64,000 nucleotides of DNA from Myxococcales bacterium (lineage in GTDB: Bacteria > Myxococcota_A > Polyangia > Polyangiales > Ga0077539): assembly GCA_013298625.1 (NCBI GenBank), contig JAAFIF010000025.1, positions 1-64,000 on the forward strand, read 5' to 3'. A program made the translations under genes and the position numbers. This document shows positions 1-8,848 of this stretch, piece after piece. A model generated the notes under the pieces. The model worked only from the letters and a program-made list of their open reading frames with translations. It made no database searches and was not told the origin of the DNA. Each line of letters opens with the position of its first letter. Positions within the stretch are counted from its first letter, which is position 1.

Positions 1-1
1 T

Positions 2-184
2 CTCAGCGGCAACGCGAAGGAGTTTACCGCGGTCGCTTCTGGGCTCTACGGCCTGCGCGGCGGCTCGTACAACAACCTCGCCTTCGGAACCTCTTGCCAG
101 TTCGCCTTCACCCGCGTCGACAACGCCTTCCGTTTCGTCAACGTGGGCTTCCGTTGCTGCTTCTCTGGCGCTACTCCTCCGTGA
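2..184 (+). CDS. C-terminal end of a formylglycine-generating-enzyme (SUMF1/FGE-sulfatase) domain protein, partial
   Basis: Only the last 60 residues are in the window; the 5' part lies upstream. They read as the end of an FGE-sulfatase/SUMF1 domain: an RGGSYNN motif around residue 20, a Cys-containing strand followed by Arg, and a final VGFRCC segment matching the family's GFRC ending. Such domains either make formylglycine in sulfatases or, commonly in myxobacteria, are lectin-like domains attached to lipoproteins or kinases. The visible part cannot tell these apart. The stop is followed at once by the start of the next gene. Confidence 0.7.
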   Translation, partial: LSGNAKEFTAVASGLYGLRGGSYNNLAFGTSCQFAFTRVDNAFRFVNVGFRCCFSGATPP

Positions 185-637
185 GTGATGTCGAACGTCG
201 CGCCCGCTGAACAAGCCACGCCTCTGGGTCGGTTCGTGTGGGCGCTGCTCGGGGCGGGCTGCGGTCTGGTGGTGGGGCTCTCAGCGTGGTTGCAGCCGAG
301 CGCCAACGGGTTCGGGACGCACCAGCAGCTGGGGCTTCCTCCGTGCGAGTTCGGCTCGATGACCGGGATCGCGTGTCCGGGCTGCGGTCTGACCACGTCC
401 TTCGCGCACATGGCGCACGGCCATCTGATCTCGGGCTTCGCCTCGCACTTGATGGGCCCGCCGCTGTTCTTGATGACGCTCTTCGTCGCGCTCTTCGCGC
501 CCTACGCGATCGCGAAGAAGAAGCCCCTCGTCGTGCTGCTCGACTCGAAATGGAGCGCTCCCTTGCTGGTGCTCAGCTCGTCGCTCGGGATGCTCACCTG
601 GCTGCTGCGGCTCACGCACGTCCTGCCGCCGCGCTGA
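185..637 (+). CDS. DUF2752 family small membrane protein
   Basis: This 150-residue protein has three likely membrane segments (about 15-37, 90-112 and 124-146). Between the first two is the DUF2752 signature CPGCGLTTSF at residues 64-73, preceded by another Cys at 54. The function of DUF2752 is unknown; the paired Cys suggest metal or redox chemistry near the membrane surface. The frame opens with GTG at 185 followed directly by ATG at 188, and either could be the start. It begins right after the stop of the FGE-like gene, so the two are probably cotranscribed. Its 3' end overlaps the convergent EamA gene by 26 bp. Confidence 0.8.
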   Translation: MMSNVAPAEQATPLGRFVWALLGAGCGLVVGLSAWLQPSANGFGTHQQLGLPPCEFGSMTGIACPGCGLTTSFAHMAHGHLISGFASHLMGPPLFLMTLFVALFAPYAIAKKKPLVVLLDSKWSAPLLVLSSSLGMLTWLLRLTHVLPPR

Positions 638-1517
638 GCTGCTGCTGCTCTCGTCGCGCGCCGACGATGAGCAGCGCGCCTGCGGCGAGCAACAACGCGA
701 TCCCGACGGTCGCCGATCGCTCGGGCCACCGAGCGCGAACGAGCCCGTCGAGCAGCAGCGCGAGGATCACCTGCGCCCATCCCGCGGCGCCGACGCGCGC
801 GGCGCGGTCCAGCGAGTACGCGCGGGTCATCGCGAGCTGCCCCATCGTCGCGCTGACGCCCACCCCGATGATCATCAGCCACGCAGCCCATCCATGCGGC
901 GCGCGCAGCCCCCCTTCGCGAACGGCCCTGGTGACGACCGCGAGCAACGTGAAGCCCGACGCCACTGCGGAGAAGTGAACCACCACGGCCTCGGGCGTCT
1001 CGTTGCCGAGGCGACGCAGCGAGACCATCGAGAGCGCGCTGGTCGCGCCGGCCGCGAGCGCCACGAGCCCCACCCACTGGCCTCGCTCGAAGGCGGGCTG
1101 TTGCACGAACCACACGCCGACGATGGCGACGCTGATCGCCGCTGCGACCGAACGGCCAGGGCGCTCTCCGACCATGGCCCACGCGAGGATCGCGATCCAC
1201 AGGGGCGTGGTGTTGAGCAGCGCCGTCGCGTCGGCGAGGGGCATGTGCGTGAGCGAGAAGAACGTGAGCAGCATCGAGGTGCTGCCCGCGAGCGAGCGCG
1301 TCCACATCACGCGGTGGTTCGAGATCGTCAGCGAAACGCCACGCATTCGCGCGAACCCGAGCGCGAACGCGAACCCCACCGACGCCCGCGCGAAGGAGGC
1401 GAGCTCCCACGGGACGCCCGCGCGGCCGAGGGCCGCGGTCATCGCGTTCATCAGCACGAACGACGCGCTCGCCGCGAGCATGAACGAGAGCCCGAGCAGC
1501 GGACGATCCGCGCTCAT
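612..1517 (-). CDS. EamA/DMT-family permease
   Basis: The 301-residue protein has about ten hydrophobic helices arranged as two EamA repeats, the usual size for drug/metabolite transporter (RhaT/YdcZ-like) permeases. The first repeat shows the family pattern RSLAGSTSMLLTFFSL, then a TALLNTTP turn and a GER motif at a helix end. The substrate cannot be predicted; family members export amino acids, nucleosides or small metabolites. The start ATG overlaps the stop of the aldehyde dehydrogenase gene by 4 nt (ATGA), so it is the last gene of a leftward operon and is probably translationally coupled. A longer open frame upstream is the antisense shadow of the dehydrogenase. Confidence 0.85.
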   Translation of the reverse strand: MSADRPLLGLSFMLAASASFVLMNAMTAALGRAGVPWELASFARASVGFAFALGFARMRGVSLTISNHRVMWTRSLAGSTSMLLTFFSLTHMPLADATALLNTTPLWIAILAWAMVGERPGRSVAAAISVAIVGVWFVQQPAFERGQWVGLVALAAGATSALSMVSLRRLGNETPEAVVVHFSAVASGFTLLAVVTRAVREGGLRAPHGWAAWLMIIGVGVSATMGQLAMTRAYSLDRAARVGAAGWAQVILALLLDGLVRARWPERSATVGIALLLAAGALLIVGARREQQQLSAAAGRA

Positions 1518-2929
1518 CCGCGCACGACCAAGAGCTTCTTGTCGCAGAGCTCGTCGATCGCGAACCGCACGCCTTCGCGGCCGAGCCCAGAGTCCTTCAC
1601 GCCGCCGTACGGCATCGAATCGACGCGAAAATTGCTGCCCTCGTTGACGACCAGCGCGCCGACCGAGAGCGCCTCGAACGCCGCGCGGATCGTGCGCGTG
1701 TCGTGCGTGAAGAGCGCGCACTGAAGGCCGTACCGACCGCGCTCGACCGAGTCCGTCGCCTCCGAGAGCACATCGTACGGGTGCACCGTGAGGGCGGGGC
1801 CGAAGAGCTCTTCGTCGACGAGAGAAGTGCCTTCGGGGGCGTCGAGGACGATCGCGGGCTCGAAGCGGTTGCCGTTCGTGTGCGCGCCGCAAGCGATGGT
1901 GGCGCCCTTCGTGACGGCCTCGTCGATCCAGCGGCGGACGCGCTCGCACGAGCGTTGATCGATGAGCGGTCCGACGAGCGCGCTCGGGTCCATCGGGTCG
2001 CGGACCGAGAGGGCTCGCGTGCGTTCGACGAGGGCTTCGACGAAGCGGGCGTACTGCGTGCGGGCGACGAAGACGCGCTGGGTCTTGATGCAGACTTGCC
2101 CTGCGTAGCCGAAGGCCGGCGCGACGATCTTGTCCATGACCGAAAGGGGATCGACGTCGTCGGCGACGATGGCTGCGGCGTTTCCCCCGAGCTCGAGCAG
2201 GACGCGCTTGCGGCCCGCGCGCGCTTTGATGGCCCAGCCCACGGCGGCGCTGCCGGTAAACGAGACCGCGCTGAACCGCGGGTCTTCGACCATGCGCGCC
2301 GCGCGCTCGTTGGTCGTGGGAACAACGCTCAGCAGGCCTTCGGGCGCGCCGCACTCGGCCACGAGCCGCGCGAGGGCGAGGGCGGTGAGGGGGGTCTGTG
2401 GAGCGGGCTTGAGCACGACGGGCATCGCCAGCGCAAACGCGGGCGCGAGCTTGTGCGCCACGAGGTTGAGCGGAAAATTGAAGGGCGTGATCGCCAGCAG
2501 CGGACCCGAGCTCACGCGGGTCCACGCGCCCACTGTGCCTTCGCTGGCTGCGCTCGCGTCGAGGGCGAGGGCGTCCCCGCCGAGCCGCGCGCACTCTTCG
2601 CTCGCGAGGCGAAAGGTCCCTTCGGCGCGGCTGACTTCGGCGCGGGCGAGGGTGATGGGCTTGCCCGCCTCGCGCGCGATGAGCGCGGCGAAGGTCTCGC
2701 GTTGCGCGCGAAGTCCATCGGCGATGGCGGCGAGCAGCGCGCGTCGCGCGTGGGTCGCGAGCGATCGAAGCGGCTTGTGTGCCTCGTGAGCGCGGCGGAT
2801 CGCGCGGTCGATCTCGTCGTCGTCGGCGATCGCGACGTCGTCGATCAGCGCGTGGTCCCAGGGCGCGCGCAGCTCAGCGTGCAGCGTAGAGGGCTCGAAG
2901 CGACCAGCGATGAAGAGCTCTGCGACCAT
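1514..2929 (-). CDS. NAD(P)+-dependent aldehyde dehydrogenase
   Basis: A full-length (471 aa) ALDH-superfamily enzyme oxidising an aldehyde to an acid or acyl product in the cytoplasm. Visible family features are PFNFP with the oxyanion Asn151, Lys174 in LKPAPQTP for cofactor binding, SFTGSAAVG around 223-231, the general base Glu246 in LELGGN, and the nucleophile Cys280 in GQVCIKTQR. The motif set resembles the lactaldehyde/non-phosphorylating glyceraldehyde-3-phosphate branch, but the substrate is not certain. The start is the ATG giving MVAELFIAGRF, with 38 bp to the upstream binding-protein gene and a 4-bp overlap with the downstream permease, so all three form one transcription unit. Whether they share a pathway is unclear. 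Confidence 0.9.
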   Translation of the reverse strand: MVAELFIAGRFEPSTLHAELRAPWDHALIDDVAIADDDEIDRAIRRAHEAHKPLRSLATHARRALLAAIADGLRAQRETFAALIAREAGKPITLARAEVSRAEGTFRLASEECARLGGDALALDASAASEGTVGAWTRVSSGPLLAITPFNFPLNLVAHKLAPAFALAMPVVLKPAPQTPLTALALARLVAECGAPEGLLSVVPTTNERAARMVEDPRFSAVSFTGSAAVGWAIKARAGRKRVLLELGGNAAAIVADDVDPLSVMDKIVAPAFGYAGQVCIKTQRVFVARTQYARFVEALVERTRALSVRDPMDPSALVGPLIDQRSCERVRRWIDEAVTKGATIACGAHTNGNRFEPAIVLDAPEGTSLVDEELFGPALTVHPYDVLSEATDSVERGRYGLQCALFTHDTRTIRAAFEALSVGALVVNEGSNFRVDSMPYGGVKDSGLGREGVRFAIDELCDKKLLVVRG

Positions 2930-2967
2930 GACGGCGAGCGAGCCTGTAGCACGAACGGGCTTGGACG

Positions 2968-3828
2968 TTACGCGGTCGCGACGCTGGCGAGCGCGCGCGC
3001 GACGAGCTCGACGGCGCGTGGCGCGCGAGGGCCCGGGCGCGTCACGAGCGCGTCGGGCACAGCGATCACGCGGCCGTCTCGAACGGCGGCGATGGCGCGG
3101 TGCGCGCTCCACGCGCGGGCGATGGGCTCTTGCGCGAGGGGGCCGCAGAGATCGAGGATGACATCGGGCGCGCTCTGAAGGACGGTCTCGATCGAGAGCT
3201 GCGGCCACGCGGGGCCAGTGGTGATCGCGTTGCGCGCGTTGGCGAGGCGCAAGAGCTCGTCGACGTACGAGCCCGGCCCGGCGCAGTAGATCGGACGTTG
3301 ATCGATGACGGCGAGCACGCGCGGAGGATGCGTCGGAGCGAACACGCGCTGCGCTGCGGCGAGCTCGCTGTCGAAGCGCGCGAGCCATCGGGCGTGCAGC
3401 TCGGGCGCGGCGCAGAGCGCGGCGAGCGCGAGGGCGAGGGCGCGCACGGACGCGACGGACTCGACCGCGCGGACGAGCACGGTGACGCCGCGGGACTGCA
3501 GTCGCTCGACGATGGAGGCGGGCACGCCGGGCGCGCCGACGACGGCGTCGGGGCGCAGCGCGAGGATGGCCTCGAGAGAGAGAGAGCCCAGCGCGCCTAC
3601 GCGCGGGAGCGACCGCGCTTGCTCAGGAAAATCGCAGATCGAAGACACTCCGACCACGCGCGCGCCGAGGCCTAGCGCGAAGAGCATCTCGGTCGTGTTG
3701 GGCGCGACCGAGATGATCCGCTGCGGTGCCGTGCGCGAGGGCGGACGGCGCGCGCATTGCGCGGCGGAGAGCGACGAGAGCGACGCGAGCGCGAGCAGCG
3801 CGCGACGAGAGTGCGTAGTGGGCAGCAT
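2968..3828 (-). CDS. ABC-transporter substrate-binding protein, BtuF/FhuD-like (helical-backbone metal receptor)
   Basis: The 286-residue protein has an export signal (MLPTTHSRRALLALASL, ending at SAAQC) and a PBP2 helical-backbone fold. The segment RIISVAPNTTEMLFALGLG with the following VVGVSS is typical of BtuF/FhuD/FepB proteins that bind cobalamin, haem or iron chelates in the periplasm. The Cys at the signal end could be a lipid anchor, but Gln at -1 is not a good lipobox. No permease or ATPase gene lies nearby, so the cognate transporter must be elsewhere. It heads a leftward operon with the aldehyde dehydrogenase and EamA genes. I saw no cobalamin riboswitch in the 131 bp before the start. 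Confidence 0.82.
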   Translation of the reverse strand: MLPTTHSRRALLALASLSSLSAAQCARRPPSRTAPQRIISVAPNTTEMLFALGLGARVVGVSSICDFPEQARSLPRVGALGSLSLEAILALRPDAVVGAPGVPASIVERLQSRGVTVLVRAVESVASVRALALALAALCAAPELHARWLARFDSELAAAQRVFAPTHPPRVLAVIDQRPIYCAGPGSYVDELLRLANARNAITTGPAWPQLSIETVLQSAPDVILDLCGPLAQEPIARAWSAHRAIAAVRDGRVIAVPDALVTRPGPRAPRAVELVARALASVATA

Positions 3829-3959
3829 CAGGTGGGGATCGTGGGCGGCGGTTGTATAGCGCGATCGCTGGGGATTGGTGATGGACAGAGTATGTCCGTA
3901 GAGATGTTGGGGATTCGGTCGGATCAGTGGATGCTCGCGGCCCGAGGACGGACGAGTCG

Positions 3960-5363
3960 ATGCAGAGGACGAAGCGGGCGCGGCGCGCCGCGTGGTGGAT
4001 CGCGGCGGCGTGCTCAACGGCGGGGGCGAGCGCGGGGGCGCAGCGGTTGGATGACGTTCCGACGGCGGGTGATGCGAGCGCGGGTGATGCGGCCGCAACG
4101 GACGCTGGTGATGCGGCGAGCGCGCCGAGCGCGCCGAGCGCTGCGGACGATGGGCCGCGCGCGATCGCGAGCGCGAGCGAGGGCAGCTCGCGACCCGCGA
4201 CGCCGGCGAACGTGACGATCGGCGGGTACGTCGAGGCGTTTTGGCAATACAACTTCAACCGTCCGTACAACGGCGAGACCGCGGCGCGCGGCTTCGACAC
4301 GCGCCACAACGCGGTCTCGCTCTCGAACGCGGTCGTCGACGCGCAGTGGAACGTGCGCAACCGCGTCTCCGGTCGCCTCGCGCTGCAGTTCGGCCTGACG
4401 CCAGAGACGTACTACCTCGCCGAGCCGTCGCGCTCGATGTCGGGCATGCCCGCGACGGGCGTCGGCCGCGAGGTGTGGAAGTTCTTGCAGCAGGCGTGGG
4501 TGGCGTTTCTCGCGCCGGTGGGCCGCGGGCTGTTGATCGAGGGAGGGCTCTTTCTCTCGCCGATCGGCCCCGAAGGCATGGCCGTCAAAGACCAATGGAA
4601 CTGGTCTCGCTCGAACCTCTTCTTCGGGCTCCCGTTTTATCACACAGGCATTCGCCTCACGTATTCGCCCGCCGCCAACATGAACGTCTCGCTCGCGGGC
4701 TTCAACGGGTGGAACTCCGTCGTCGACAACAACGAAGAGAAGAGCCTCGCGCTGCAGTGGACCTACAGCGTCCCGGACCGCCTCGCGGTGAGCGTCCTCT
4801 ACTTCAGCGGCGTCGAGCGCAACTTCGGCGAGCGCAACGGCCGCGGATGGAGGCACCTCTTCGACGCGTGGGTGCAGTGGACGCCGCGCCCGTGGCTGGG
4901 GCTCATGCTGCACGGCAACGGCGGCTTCGAGCCCGTGTGGGCCGGCGAAGAGCGGGGCGCCAATGAGTGGCGCGGAACCCAATGGTGGGCCGCCGCCGCG
5001 GGCTATGCGCGCGTCGCGCCGCTCGACTGGCTGAGCTTCGCCGTGCGCGGAGACTTTCTGCTCGAGTCGATCGCAGACGAGCCCGTCGGACCGGGCGGCG
5101 CGCCGGACCCGTCCCTTCGCCCGCAGGTGATCTTCTTCTCGTCGAACAACGTCGCCGCCACGCGCGTCGCGAGCTTCACCGCCACCGTCGAAGCGCGCCC
5201 GATCAGCAACGTCTCGATGCGCCTGGAGTATCGTCACGACAACGCCGATCAGCCGATCTACTTCGATCGCAGCAACGTCCCTATGCCCGGCGTTCCCATC
5301 GAGCGCGTCGGGCGGACGCCCACGCAAAACACGCTCACGCTGGGCATGACGGCCTGGTACTGA
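3960..5363 (+). CDS. Outer-membrane beta-barrel porin, BBP2/OmpL-like
   Basis: The 467-residue protein starts at ATG 3960, which gives a good signal peptide (MQRTKRARRAAWW... ending ASAGA). An Asp/Ala-rich linker follows, then a barrel that begins with GGYVEAFWQYNFNRP, as in putative beta-barrel porin-2 (bbp2). It continues as alternating amphipathic strands rich in Trp, Tyr and Phe and ends in an aromatic residue (LGMTAWY), the usual assembly signal for outer-membrane barrels. An in-frame GTG at 3927 would add residues before the signal peptide and is less likely. It lies 47 bp before the STM4015 gene on the same strand; a functional link is possible but unproven. Confidence 0.82.
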   Translation: MQRTKRARRAAWWIAAACSTAGASAGAQRLDDVPTAGDASAGDAAATDAGDAASAPSAPSAADDGPRAIASASEGSSRPATPANVTIGGYVEAFWQYNFNRPYNGETAARGFDTRHNAVSLSNAVVDAQWNVRNRVSGRLALQFGLTPETYYLAEPSRSMSGMPATGVGREVWKFLQQAWVAFLAPVGRGLLIEGGLFLSPIGPEGMAVKDQWNWSRSNLFFGLPFYHTGIRLTYSPAANMNVSLAGFNGWNSVVDNNEEKSLALQWTYSVPDRLAVSVLYFSGVERNFGERNGRGWRHLFDAWVQWTPRPWLGLMLHGNGGFEPVWAGEERGANEWRGTQWWAAAAGYARVAPLDWLSFAVRGDFLLESIADEPVGPGGAPDPSLRPQVIFFSSNNVAATRVASFTATVEARPISNVSMRLEYRHDNADQPIYFDRSNVPMPGVPIERVGRTPTQNTLTLGMTAWY

Positions 5364-5410
5364 GCGGCGCTTTCAACCCTCTGTCTCAACGCCACGGAGA
5401 AGCACTACAC

Positions 5411-6325
5411 ATGACCATCAACGATCACGCGGCGAGCTTCGCCGGCCGCCCCATCGAAGAGTTCTCGAGCGAAGTCGGCATTCAAAACGTCGACGCCGCC
5501 ATTCGCCTCGCGTGCGAGTTCGATGGCGACGTCTCGATGACCGACCTCATCGAGCAGCTCCGCGAAGACCCCAAGGCACCACAAATCAAGGCGCTGGTCC
5601 TCGGCCTGTGGGCCACGGACGTCGACGACCCCGCGGACCCCGTCTACGCCAAGCTCGCTGAGCCCGAGACGGTCGAGGCCTTCGCGGGACTCACCGCGCT
5701 GTTCGTCGGCGACATCATCGGCGAAGAGCAAGAGATCAGCTGGATCCAGCAGGGCGATGTCTCCCCCGTGCTGCGCGCGTACCCAGCGCTCAAGATCCTG
5801 CGCGTTCGCGGCGGCGTCGGGCTCGTGCTCGACGGCCTCGAGTCGGACGCGCTCGAGACCCTCATCGTCGAGACCGGCGGGCTGACGCGCGAGTGCGTCG
5901 CGCAGGTGTGCGCCGCGAAGCTCCCCAACCTCGCGCACCTCGAGCTGTGGCTCGGCAGCGAAGACTACGGCGGCGAGCACACGGTCGACGACGTCATGCC
6001 TTTGTTTTCGGGACGGCTGTTTCCCAAGCTGCGGCACCTCGGGCTGCGCGACTGCCAGTACACCGACGACCTCGCTCGCGCGCTCGCCGACGCGCCCGTG
6101 CTCAGCCAGCTTCGCACCCTCGACCTCTCGATGGGCACCCTCGGCGACGACGGAGCGCAGTCGCTCATCGCCTCGGCCCAGCTCAAGAAGCTCGAGCTGC
6201 TCGACGTCTCGCATCACTACATGTCTCCCGCGGTCGCGACGCAGCTCGCCGCGCAAGGTCCCACCGTGCGCGCGACGGACGCGCAAGGGCCGGGCGCCGA
6301 GCGCTACATCCAAGTCGCAGAGTGA
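5411..6325 (+). CDS. STM4015 family leucine-rich-repeat protein, copy A
   Basis: This 304-residue cytoplasmic protein belongs to the STM4015 family, which accompanies the radical SAM proteins STM4011 and STM4012. After a variable N-terminus (about 95 residues) come leucine-rich repeats with strongly conserved blocks: GDIIGEEQEISWI, LWLGSEDYGGEHTVDD, FPKLRHLGLRDC, LDLSMGTLGDDGA and SHHYMSPAV. It ends in RYIQVAE, identical to the end of copy B (9713-10639), although the residues just before it differ. There is no signal peptide. The start ATG has GGAGAA about 10 nt upstream. The role is unknown; a protein scaffold or the substrate of the neighbouring modifying enzymes are both plausible. Confidence 0.88.
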   Translation: MTINDHAASFAGRPIEEFSSEVGIQNVDAAIRLACEFDGDVSMTDLIEQLREDPKAPQIKALVLGLWATDVDDPADPVYAKLAEPETVEAFAGLTALFVGDIIGEEQEISWIQQGDVSPVLRAYPALKILRVRGGVGLVLDGLESDALETLIVETGGLTRECVAQVCAAKLPNLAHLELWLGSEDYGGEHTVDDVMPLFSGRLFPKLRHLGLRDCQYTDDLARALADAPVLSQLRTLDLSMGTLGDDGAQSLIASAQLKKLELLDVSHHYMSPAVATQLAAQGPTVRATDAQGPGAERYIQVAE

Positions 6326-6342
6326 GAGAGCAGCGAGGCGCC

Positions 6343-7509
6343 GTGGTGGCTTCGCTCGTCGTGCTCGCGGTCGCAGAGAACCGTCGCTGCGCGTTCGTGC
6401 TCGAAGCAGCCGCGCGCCTCGGCTGGCCTGCGCCGCGCGTCGTTCACTGGAGGGATTTTCTCGCGGACCCCGCTGCGCTCGACCGCGCGCTCGACGCTGT
6501 GATCGGGCAGGCAGAGCCCTCGCGGCCCCTCTTTCTGCGCGTGGATTCTCCTGGCGAAGACTGGGACGTCGAGCGCGCGCTCATCGCGTGGGGCGCCGAC
6601 GTCGAAGACCCAGACGCCCCGCGCGCCGAGCGCATCAGCGCCGCAGCAGCGTCGACGCTGGCCTTCGAGCGCGGCCGCGTGCGCCTCGGCAGGCAGTGGT
6701 ACCTCGGCTTCGTCCGCGCCCTTTCGCGCGTGCGCGAGTCCGTCGCTCAGCGCCCGCTCGTTCGTCTCACCAGCGACACCGACGAGATCGCCGCGCTCTT
6801 CGACAAGCGCGCCACCCACGCGAGGCTGTCTGCGCGCTCGGTGCCCACCACGCCGCTGCTCGCGAGCCCCGACACGGTGGATGCGCTGCGGGCGCTCACC
6901 CGCGAGCGCGACGAGCGCCGCGTGTTCGTGAAGCTCTGGCACGGCTCGAGCGCGTCCGGCGTCGTCGCCCTCCGCTGGGACGAAGCGTCCATCGCTGCCA
7001 CCACCAGCGCCGAGCTCGCCTACGTCGAGGGCGAGTGGAGGCTCTTCAACTCGCTGCGCGTCCGTCGATACACGGACGAGTCCGACGTGCGCGTGCTGCT
7101 CGAGGCGCTCTTTCGCGAGGGCGCCATCGTCGAGCGCTGGATGCCCAAGGCCACGTTCGACGGCGACAACTACGACCTGCGCGTGGTGACCATCGACGGC
7201 CGCGCGCGGCACGCGGTCGTGCGCGTCGGTCGCTCGCCGATGACCAACCTCCACCTCGGAAACCGTCGCGGCGACCTCGACCGCGTGCGCGCTCGGCTCG
7301 GAGACGACCGCTGGCAGAGGGTCCGCGCGCGGTGCGAATCCGTGGCGGAGGTCTTCGCCCAGTGCAACGTGCTCGGCGTCGATGTGATGCTGTCACCGAA
7401 TTTGCAGGACATTCGCGTGATCGAGGCCAACGCGTTCGGCGACTTGTTGCCGAACATACTCGACGACGGAGACGACACGTACACGGCGGCGCTGCGCTCG
7501 CTGGTGTGA
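6343..7509 (+). CDS. STM4014 family ATP-grasp-like protein
   Basis: A protein of about 388 residues matching the STM4014 family. The C-terminal two thirds look like an ATP-grasp ligase: a Lys strand with a glycine/serine loop (RRVFVKLWHGSSASGVV), a GDNYDLRVV strand with basic residues, and a last segment with IRVIEANAFGDLLPNIL, where the Glu and Asn would bind Mg-ATP. The start is uncertain. GTG 6343 has GCGAGG upstream, while GTG 6322 would overlap the STM4015 stop by 4 nt and add seven residues; both keep the genes coupled. ATP-grasp enzymes usually join an acid to an amine or thiol, so this could ligate an amino acid or peptide. The substrate is unknown. Confidence 0.82.
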   Translation: MVASLVVLAVAENRRCAFVLEAAARLGWPAPRVVHWRDFLADPAALDRALDAVIGQAEPSRPLFLRVDSPGEDWDVERALIAWGADVEDPDAPRAERISAAAASTLAFERGRVRLGRQWYLGFVRALSRVRESVAQRPLVRLTSDTDEIAALFDKRATHARLSARSVPTTPLLASPDTVDALRALTRERDERRVFVKLWHGSSASGVVALRWDEASIAATTSAELAYVEGEWRLFNSLRVRRYTDESDVRVLLEALFREGAIVERWMPKATFDGDNYDLRVVTIDGRARHAVVRVGRSPMTNLHLGNRRGDLDRVRARLGDDRWQRVRARCESVAEVFAQCNVLGVDVMLSPNLQDIRVIEANAFGDLLPNILDDGDDTYTAALRSLV

Positions 7510-7640
7510 CATATCCTGTCCGCCGAGTTCTGGCGTTCTTCCATCGAACGGGGGTACGGATGCGATCGAAGCAAAGCCGATGCGGGCGACGTTCGTGGTC
7601 GCTCGCCAACTGACAGGCTTCGAAAGAGAGTGACAGTTCG

Positions 7641-8777
7641 ATGGGTGCAGTAGGAGTTCTGTTGGGGCTGGTGGGTCTGGCCGGGTTGATCTTCGGCCTC
7701 CTCCAGAAGCGCAAGAGCGGAAAGCTCGCGAGCATTCCGTTTCATCCCGCGTCGCGCATCGCGCAGATGGGCCAGTCTGCCGCGGACGCCAAGGGGATGG
7801 TGTCGACCGAAGGCCAGACGGTGCTGTCCAACACGCCGTTGATCGCGCCGATGAGCGGCAAGCCGTGCATCGCGTACGAGATCGAGATCGTGCAGGAGTA
7901 CGAGTACTACGAGCAGACCGATCAGGGCACGCAGACGCGCACCAAGTCCGAGACCTCCATGAAGGAGTTCAAGGGCTCGATCTTCCAGGTGAGCGACGGC
8001 CAGGGCGGCGTGTTCGTGGACGCGCAGAAGCAGCCGGACGCGTCGATGAACCAGTCGTTTCGGCACCGCATGGACATCGGCATGATGATCCCGGGCCAGC
8101 TGCAGTTCGGGCAGGCCGTGTTCAACACCCCGATGCTCTCGACCGAAGGCCCCGTGAAGGCGTTCATCGGCACCGAGCGAATCATCGAGCCCGCGCCGGT
8201 CATGTTCGTGATGGGACAGCTCGCGCAGGGACCGATGGGCCTCGCCATCAGCGAGCCGAAGGGAATGCTCTCGGGCAAGCTCCTGCTCGCCCCCAAGTCG
8301 CGTGAAGCCATGCTCGGCGCCGCCGCGCGCAACGCCAAGATCGGCCTGATCGCGGGCGCCGCGCTCATCGTCGTGGGCGGCATCCTCGGCGTCGTCGGCG
8401 CCGTCACGGGCGGCGGAGACGACGAGTCGTCCAGCAGCAACGCCGCGGCCAACGCCGCTGCGACCACGCCCACGGTCGACCCCAACGCCGCTGCCCAGGC
8501 CGCTGCCGCTCAGGCCGCCGCCGCGCAAGCCGCCGCAGCCGCCGCGCAGCCTGCGCAGCCCGCGCTCGCCCCGGGACAGCTCCCGCCCGGCGCGCCCACG
8601 CCCCGCAGCGCCACGTGCCGCAAGGCGATGCTCTGCTGCATGGCCGCCAACCAGGTCAATCCTGCGGGCTGCTACACGCTGGCCACGGTGCCCGAGGTCG
8701 CGTGCCGCGCGAGCTTGCCGTCGTACCGCACCGTCGTTCAGCGCGTGAACCCCGCGGGCATCTCGGCCTGCGACTGA
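7641..8777 (+). CDS. GIDE-domain (MUL1-like) membrane protein with Ala/Gln-rich tail
   Basis: The 378-residue protein has an N-terminal membrane helix (3-22), a soluble domain (about 45-230) and a second helix (232-257). The middle contains features of the GIDE domain known from eukaryotic MUL1 and from bacterial membrane proteins: LSNTPLIAPMSGKPCIAYE, a charged strand rich in Glu and Tyr, and later VFNTPMLSTEG. After the second helix come an Asp/Ser cluster and an Ala/Gln-rich stretch (282-303), then a Cys-containing C-terminal module (Cys 326, 332, 333, 344, 355, 377), perhaps disulfide-bonded in the periplasm. There is no RING domain, so ubiquitin ligase activity is not implied. It interrupts the STM4011-4015 set, 131 bp after STM4014 and 71 bp before STM4013. 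Confidence 0.72.
   Translation: MGAVGVLLGLVGLAGLIFGLLQKRKSGKLASIPFHPASRIAQMGQSAADAKGMVSTEGQTVLSNTPLIAPMSGKPCIAYEIEIVQEYEYYEQTDQGTQTRTKSETSMKEFKGSIFQVSDGQGGVFVDAQKQPDASMNQSFRHRMDIGMMIPGQLQFGQAVFNTPMLSTEGPVKAFIGTERIIEPAPVMFVMGQLAQGPMGLAISEPKGMLSGKLLLAPKSREAMLGAAARNAKIGLIAGAALIVVGGILGVVGAVTGGGDDESSSSNAAANAAATTPTVDPNAAAQAAAAQAAAAQAAAAAAQPAQPALAPGQLPPGAPTPRSATCRKAMLCCMAANQVNPAGCYTLATVPEVACRASLPSYRTVVQRVNPAGISACD
8490..8550 (+). repeat. Ala/Gln-coding low-complexity tract
   Basis: A run of near-identical GCTGCCGCTCAG-type units encodes alternating Ala4 and Gln in the GIDE-domain protein, followed by a Pro/Ala stretch. Such tracts change length easily by slippage and probably form a flexible linker between the second membrane helix and the Cys-containing end. 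Confidence 0.6.
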
Positions 8778-8848
8778 GGGTGACGGCGATCGTCGCGCGG
8801 GGGTGACGATCCACTGCGGGGGAGGGCAGCTGTGCTAGTGCATTGGGG

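Noticed and set aside
3829..3959. Cobalamin riboswitch before the BtuF-like gene
   Set aside because: I looked for the conserved cobalamin-box pattern on the leftward strand and did not find it.
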